A stretch of 64,000 nt of DNA, from contig NC_051090.1 of the NCBI RefSeq assembly GCF_901709675.1, positions 432,842 through 496,841 on the forward strand, written 5' to 3'. The stretch comes from Syngnathus acus (Eukaryota > Chordata > Actinopteri > Syngnathiformes > Syngnathidae). Position numbers and translations under genes: made by a program. Position 1 is the stretch's first letter; each line of letters starts with the position of its first letter. Shown here piece after piece: positions 46,323-64,000 of this stretch. The notes beneath the pieces were generated by a model. The model was not told the DNA's origin. It saw only the letters and a program-made list of their open reading frames with translations, and searched no databases.

Positions 46323-46754
46323 TGTCAGGCCCGTGCCAGAGCGCGCTGGGCCGGCCGGCGACTTCCCTCAGCCGCACCCCTTCGTCACCGTAATGTCTGT
46401 CACCTGCTCCCTCTTGGTACCTTGTGTATTTAAACCCTGCCCGCCCTTGCGTTCTTCTTTGTCGGTGTCTACTGTTGTTGTCAGTTCCTGTTTGCACCTG
46501 GTGTTCCTGTTCTTGTTGTCTGGTTTTCCCTCGGTTCACGGTCAGAATTTTAGCCTTGTCCGAGTGGACTTCTGTCGGTCGGTCGGTCGGTCGGTCTGTC
46601 TGTTTGCTGGCCGTGAGTCTCTCTCCCGTCTGTGTCTTGGGACTCCCAAGCCACCCAGCGACCGCCCTCCCTCCCTCCCTCCCAACTCCCTTTCCCTTCA
46701 ATAAATCCCGGTTCAAGCTGCATTTGGTCGCCCTGGCTCAAATCATTCCTGACA
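46323..46754 (+). mobile_element. Solo LTR, family A, copy 2
   Basis: This 432-bp element runs from TGTCAGGCCC to TTCCTGACA and is flanked by a perfect 5-bp target-site duplication TTGCA (46318-46322 and 46755-46759). It matches 1006-1431 over its full length, including the gccagagcgcgctgggccggccgg start, TATA-like tatttaaa, AATAAA and the ggttcaagctgcatttggtcgccctggctcaaa end. It differs by small indels, notably in (GGTC)n. It lies antisense to syde2, probably in its 3' UTR. Confidence 0.92.
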
Positions 46755-47610
46755 TTGCAATGTTTCCATTTGATTGACTGATGTTTGAGATATGCTTCAT
46801 TCAGGAAAGTGCAATGAATAGAACTGATGGATGGCCCTGCATCATGGTAAGCTGGTAACATGAGCATTTTGTGCTCCAGATATCATTTGTAACATTTGGA
46901 ATTGTATTTTTCTTCCATGAAACGCAAGGACACACACAAAAAGGTCTGGGCAGCCCACTAATAGTGGCCTTGAGCACATGTCTCCAATGGGTAAAATGAG
47001 GGAGGATGGAGGCTTTTCTCTTCTAGCTCCTTGTTTGTTCAGCACATTTTCAATCATCTAATTGCCTGTTTTGGTTGGAAAGAAATATTTCATGCAAGTT
47101 CTAATGTTTCTCCCATTCTTTCCTAGATGTGGAAGCTCTCCATTGTAAATGTTGCTCCAGACAGAAGCATGCCAGGAGAAAATATCTGTGGGAGGTTTTA
47201 CTTTGAAACAAATCCATGAATAATGAACTGGATGTGTGCGTTTAGTCCTGTCAGCAACTGCGTACACAATACCACTTTGGAGATTGAGCCAGTCAGACGT
47301 GACCATACCGAGCTTATTATTTCCAACGTAGTGGAAAAGCATCCAAGTCTTCCTAGCGTGGAGAGGATGCTGCGTGTGGATTTTGCATGTGGTGTACCAC
47401 CACCTTCACACAATTAAGGCACCTTTGAAACCCCGGAGGGGTCAATGGGTTCTTCTCATAAGAAGAAAAGCAATGACGTGGAACGCCAAACTGGAGCCCA
47501 AAGAACAACATCCAGACCAAGGACAAAGCCAAAAAAACAGCAAGGAATGAATGAATGAATGTCTATGGGAAAGAAATGCGACGTTGTCCCTGTTTGGAAA
47601 GCTCAAATGG

Positions 47611-60797
<13,187 letters not shown>

Positions 60798-60898
60798 CTG
60801 CTGAATGTACAATACAAGGAGGAGGTTAGAGAATACAAAGGTTACGGCATTTGAACCAAATGAATCAGGATAGTCGTCGCCCACCCGCCCGTCCCTCC

Positions 60899-61004
60899 CT
60901 CCATCCATCCATCCATCCATCCATCCATCCATCCATCCATCCATCCATCCATCCATCCATCCATCCATCCATCCATCAGTCCATCCATCCATCAGTCCAT
61001 CCAT
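60899..61004. repeat. (CATC)n with CAGTC interruptions
   Basis: About 25 CATC units, the last part broken by two cagtc blocks. It lies about 100 bp upstream (on minus) of the acceptor of syde2 exon 60484-60797. Confidence 0.92.
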
Positions 61005-63313
61005 GCTGATGAGCGCTTGATTATGCTCAACAATGTCAAATTCCCTCTTAATCCAGATTGACTAAAATGTAATTCATGCCCTGTAACGTTGACGAAAACA
61101 TCTGTATCATGAAACCAAAGTACACAAATAGATATGATAGTTGGATGTATAAACAGACAATTGGAATGTAGCTCAATATATACTATATTAAAGTGGAAGG
61201 ATTTGCCCAGAGCAGATGGGCAGGCTTGATTTTGCTTTCTGCTTCCATCATTGGAAAAATATGTGTGTTAAAGGGAAGGAAGAAAGAAGGGTGCTGAGGG
61301 AAGTGCCTTGCTCCAACTTGTAGACCAGAAACATTGAAAAGCCTCTTTTTGTCTTTGTCAAGACCCTCCACATTCTTTGATGAGGCAACTTTTTGCTTTT
61401 TTTGGTATTTGCCAGCAAATGATGGACGGCAAAAGCGTCATCCAGAGAGCTATTCAACATCGATTCAGCATTGCTGCCGGTGGAAGGAGCACACGGAGTA
61501 CTTTGGAGAGTGTGTGGTTGGAAAACATCTGTGACTTGAAGCACAGAAAGGCCCAAATGTCTTGTCAACAAAGAGTTGCCTGCTGTCAGTCAGCAAACTT
61601 CTTTCCACCTCAGTAATATGAGAAGCGTCAAAAAGCCTACTATGGAATCGTTCATTATGTCTGGCTTCTAGTGTCGGACTCCTTCAAATATGTTTCTGAT
61701 GGACTGAGAAATGAGCAGAGTTGGAAGGCCATGGTTTTCTGCCATTTCGGAGCCTAAAGAGGGAGGAGGGCTGAGCCTTTTCTGAACAAAGAAAGAAGAA
61801 AGAAAAGAAAGAAAGAAGAAGAAAGAAAAGAGAAAGAAAAGAAAGAAAAGAAGAAGAAAGAAGAAAGAAAGAAGAAAGAAGGAAAACTGCTTTCGAGTTC
61901 GAAAAACCACCACTCCATGTGGGGATCTAGAGAGGATTGGTCAAGCTTGCAAAAAAGCCACACCTCCACTCATGTCCAAGCTGCCGTGCTGGAACAAGAG
62001 GATGCCTCTGTGTGGAGTTGTTGTCAGCGTGCCTACTTTGAGGGGTCTTTCATAACTGGGAAGAAGACCAACGTGTGCTGACACGAGCAGCATTCCAGAC
62101 AACAGCTCACGGATGCAGCCCAAAGCTGTCTCAAAATATTCCATGGATGGATGGATGGACCTTATGACTAAGATTTGCTGTTATTTATTTGAGTTGATGT
62201 ATGTGACAAAGAGGCAACCGGTGCACAAAGTGGGGCGGCAAAGAAAAGGCCCGCAGCCATGATAGATTGATGGAAGACATATTTTGTCTTGCTTAATTTT
62301 CTATGTGGAGCAAAATAGTTGACGTGCATTTGCATAACAGAGCTGCACAACCTGCTTCTCCTACATAAATCTCACACTCCTTGAAGGTAACAGATGGTCA
62401 GAGCACAAGAATAGAAGGTTTGCGTGTCTGTGTGGGAGGAAGCCAGATGAGGCGGCGCTGCGCAGGGCTGGGATGACAACTCTTACGCTTTGGCGAGAGA
62501 GAGCTAAAAAGAGAGGAAAGCTTATTTCCTGGATGTACTATTCAAAAGCCGTAGTAGCGCCGCCATGCCACTAAAGCTCGCTCTAATTCGATTGTCAATC
62601 GAAAGTGACGACGGATTTGCTTTCTCCGTGATCCACTTTCCCACCAGCTTCCCTTTGAGCAACAACTTTTCTGTTGTGTACAGCCTTTGGGGCTCCTTTT
62701 CAAACGGGGATCGCCATACATTCATTCCGGTTGATCAACATTGATATGCTAATGAGTCGATCTTAGGAAAGGCCAGAGATTGTGTGGGGATACGTCACAC
62801 GTCAACGCCGTGGTGTCTTGGCAGCCTGCTTCAATGCATCCGATACTTGAGGGCCAAAAAATGGACTACTGTCCTACACAAGGCGCTCGGATGACCTATT
62901 TACTGACAAAAAAGTGAATGGAGGCATTTACTCTCACTTAGCTCATTAAGGGTGCTGGCAAAAATCCCCACGCTTCATTCAGCTTTCTCCACCAACGTAG
63001 CATTCCGATATTGGAAGCTGCCTTTCTCCACAAATGCACAAATCAGACTGACGAGCAACATTTGAGAAAGAAAATGTCCTTTCCGCCAGCTAAATATAAC
63101 AATTGTGACAAGCGGCGTTGCGCTTTGCATTCTGGTGTCATTGTTATTTGGAATCCCCGGCGCATTGTTCATTCATGGGGTGAAAGTGACGCCACGCAAA
63201 CAAGTTAAACAGCAGGAATGGCATCCCAAAAATTCAATCCTTTAAATGCAAGTTACCATGGAGCTGCCCTGAGTTAATGACTGGGGAGGAAGGCAACATG
63301 ACAGCCCAACCCC

Positions 63314-63432
63314 CTTTCCTTTCCTTTCCTTTCCTTTCCTTTCCTTTCCTTTCCTTTCCTTTCCTTTCCTTTCCTTTCCTCTCCTTTCCTTTCCTTTCCT
63401 TTCCTTTCCTTTCCTTTCCTTCCCTTCCCTTC
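63314..63432. repeat. (CTTTC)n pentanucleotide array
   Basis: About 23 CTTTC units with one CTCTC variant and a degenerate CCCTT end. It is the same unit as the array at 38129-38266. Confidence 0.95.
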
Positions 63433-63830
63433 AAGCAGAGAGTTAGTGCACTGGCTCCTCTTCTGCTTTGGATTCCTCTGGCCACAGCTGTGGAAATGTT
63501 CAGGGGCAGACGCTGGGGAATATAGATTCAACAAAATAAAAGAAGAGAAATGAAGATTTCAAGTATTGCCAGTGCGCACACACACATTGGCAATGTCTTG
63601 GGTGTTCTAACCATCCATTTACAGTATGTACACTTCATAGAAGTTGATATGGAAAGATATGTGTATTTATTTGAGTAACTTTTGGTCTGGTGGAGGAATA
63701 TTGATGGGAACATCTTTGGGAAACTCTGGATTGGTGAGCCAATGCCATAGACCAAGCCAGAGGCAAGCCTTCCTCTGCTCTGAGCAGCCACATATCTATT
63801 TCCAGCAACACACCACTGACAAGTGAACAA

Positions 63831-63880
63831 CAGGCAGGCAGGCAGGCAGGCAGACAGGCAGACAGGCAGGCAGACAGGCA

Positions 63881-63973
<93 letters not shown>

Positions 63974-64000
63974 ACAGACAGACAGACAGACAGACAGACA
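63831..64000. repeat. GGCA/GACA array running off the window
   Basis: A mixed GGCA and GACA start, a long pure GGCA middle, then GACA to the last base. Its true length is unknown because it is cut by the window edge. Confidence 0.95.

Larger units (their letters stand above)
44991..47610 (-). other. syde2: Probable long syde2 3' UTR
   Basis: About 2.6 kb lies between the syde2 stop and a minus-strand AATAAA with a GU-rich downstream element. It is AT-rich and has no coding signature apart from repeat frames inside the solo LTR at 46323-46754. The UTR extent is inferred; an earlier, weaker signal could end the mRNA sooner. Confidence 0.4.
60798..64000. other. Upstream syde2 intron / right flank, no exon recognised
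   Basis: This is probably a syde2 intron. Contents are (CATC)n at 60899-61004, a purine GAAA/GAAGAAA tract at 61786-61885, (CTTTC)n at 63314-63432, and GGCA/GACA from 63831 to the window edge. I found no exon matching the SYDE2 N-terminus on the minus strand. Confidence 0.5.

Overview
This is a vertebrate nuclear window, almost certainly from a teleost fish. Every gene is split by GT-AG introns, several of them only about 70-160 bp long. Intergenic DNA is compact, the proteins are typical vertebrate families, and there is a very heavy load of di-, tetra- and pentanucleotide microsatellites, with (GGCA)n especially common. I cannot fix the species from sequence alone.

Layout, left to right. 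(1) 674-11084, plus: the 3' two thirds of an Eph receptor tyrosine kinase, best matched to EPHB3 (two FN3 domains, TM, kinase, SAM). Its N-terminal exons lie off the left edge and its 3' UTR runs to about 13.2 kb. (2) 16288-18840, plus: a complete seven-exon fetuin (two cystatin domains, 12-cysteine pattern), closest to fetuin-A/AHSG. (3) 23399-28606, plus: GPSM2/LGN (TPR repeats and four GoLoco motifs), with a possible extra 5' coding exon at 22384. (4) 29862-32778, minus: a complete 12-exon mucolipin channel, MCOLN3-like. (5) 33844-41227, plus: DNAI3 (WDR63), an axonemal inner-arm dynein intermediate chain, 21 exons. (6) 47611-60797, minus: the 3' part of SYDE2, a C2-RhoGAP protein, whose N-terminal exon(s) were not found and probably lie off the right edge.

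The genes do not form a pathway. They are a syntenic block: EPHB3 and AHSG share human 3q27, and the divergent/convergent trio MCOLN3(-)-DNAI3(+)-SYDE2(-) matches human 1p22.3, with GPSM2 elsewhere on human 1p. The 19.0-22.4 kb gap is therefore a junction between two ancestral linkage groups. mcoln3 and dnai3 are divergent with a 1.07 kb shared upstream region that holds an RFX X-box and a forkhead-motif-rich tract. gpsm2 and mcoln3 converge.

Between and within the genes I found three intact solo LTRs of two families, each with perfect 5-bp target-site duplications, and one truncated LTR. Other structures are a telomere-like minisatellite, a diverged 118-bp dimer, a 49-bp tandem duplication across an mcoln3 exon-intron border, a probable GC-AG intron, and several splice sites built directly out of microsatellites. 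I saw no bacterial-type system, CRISPR array or tRNA/rRNA gene.
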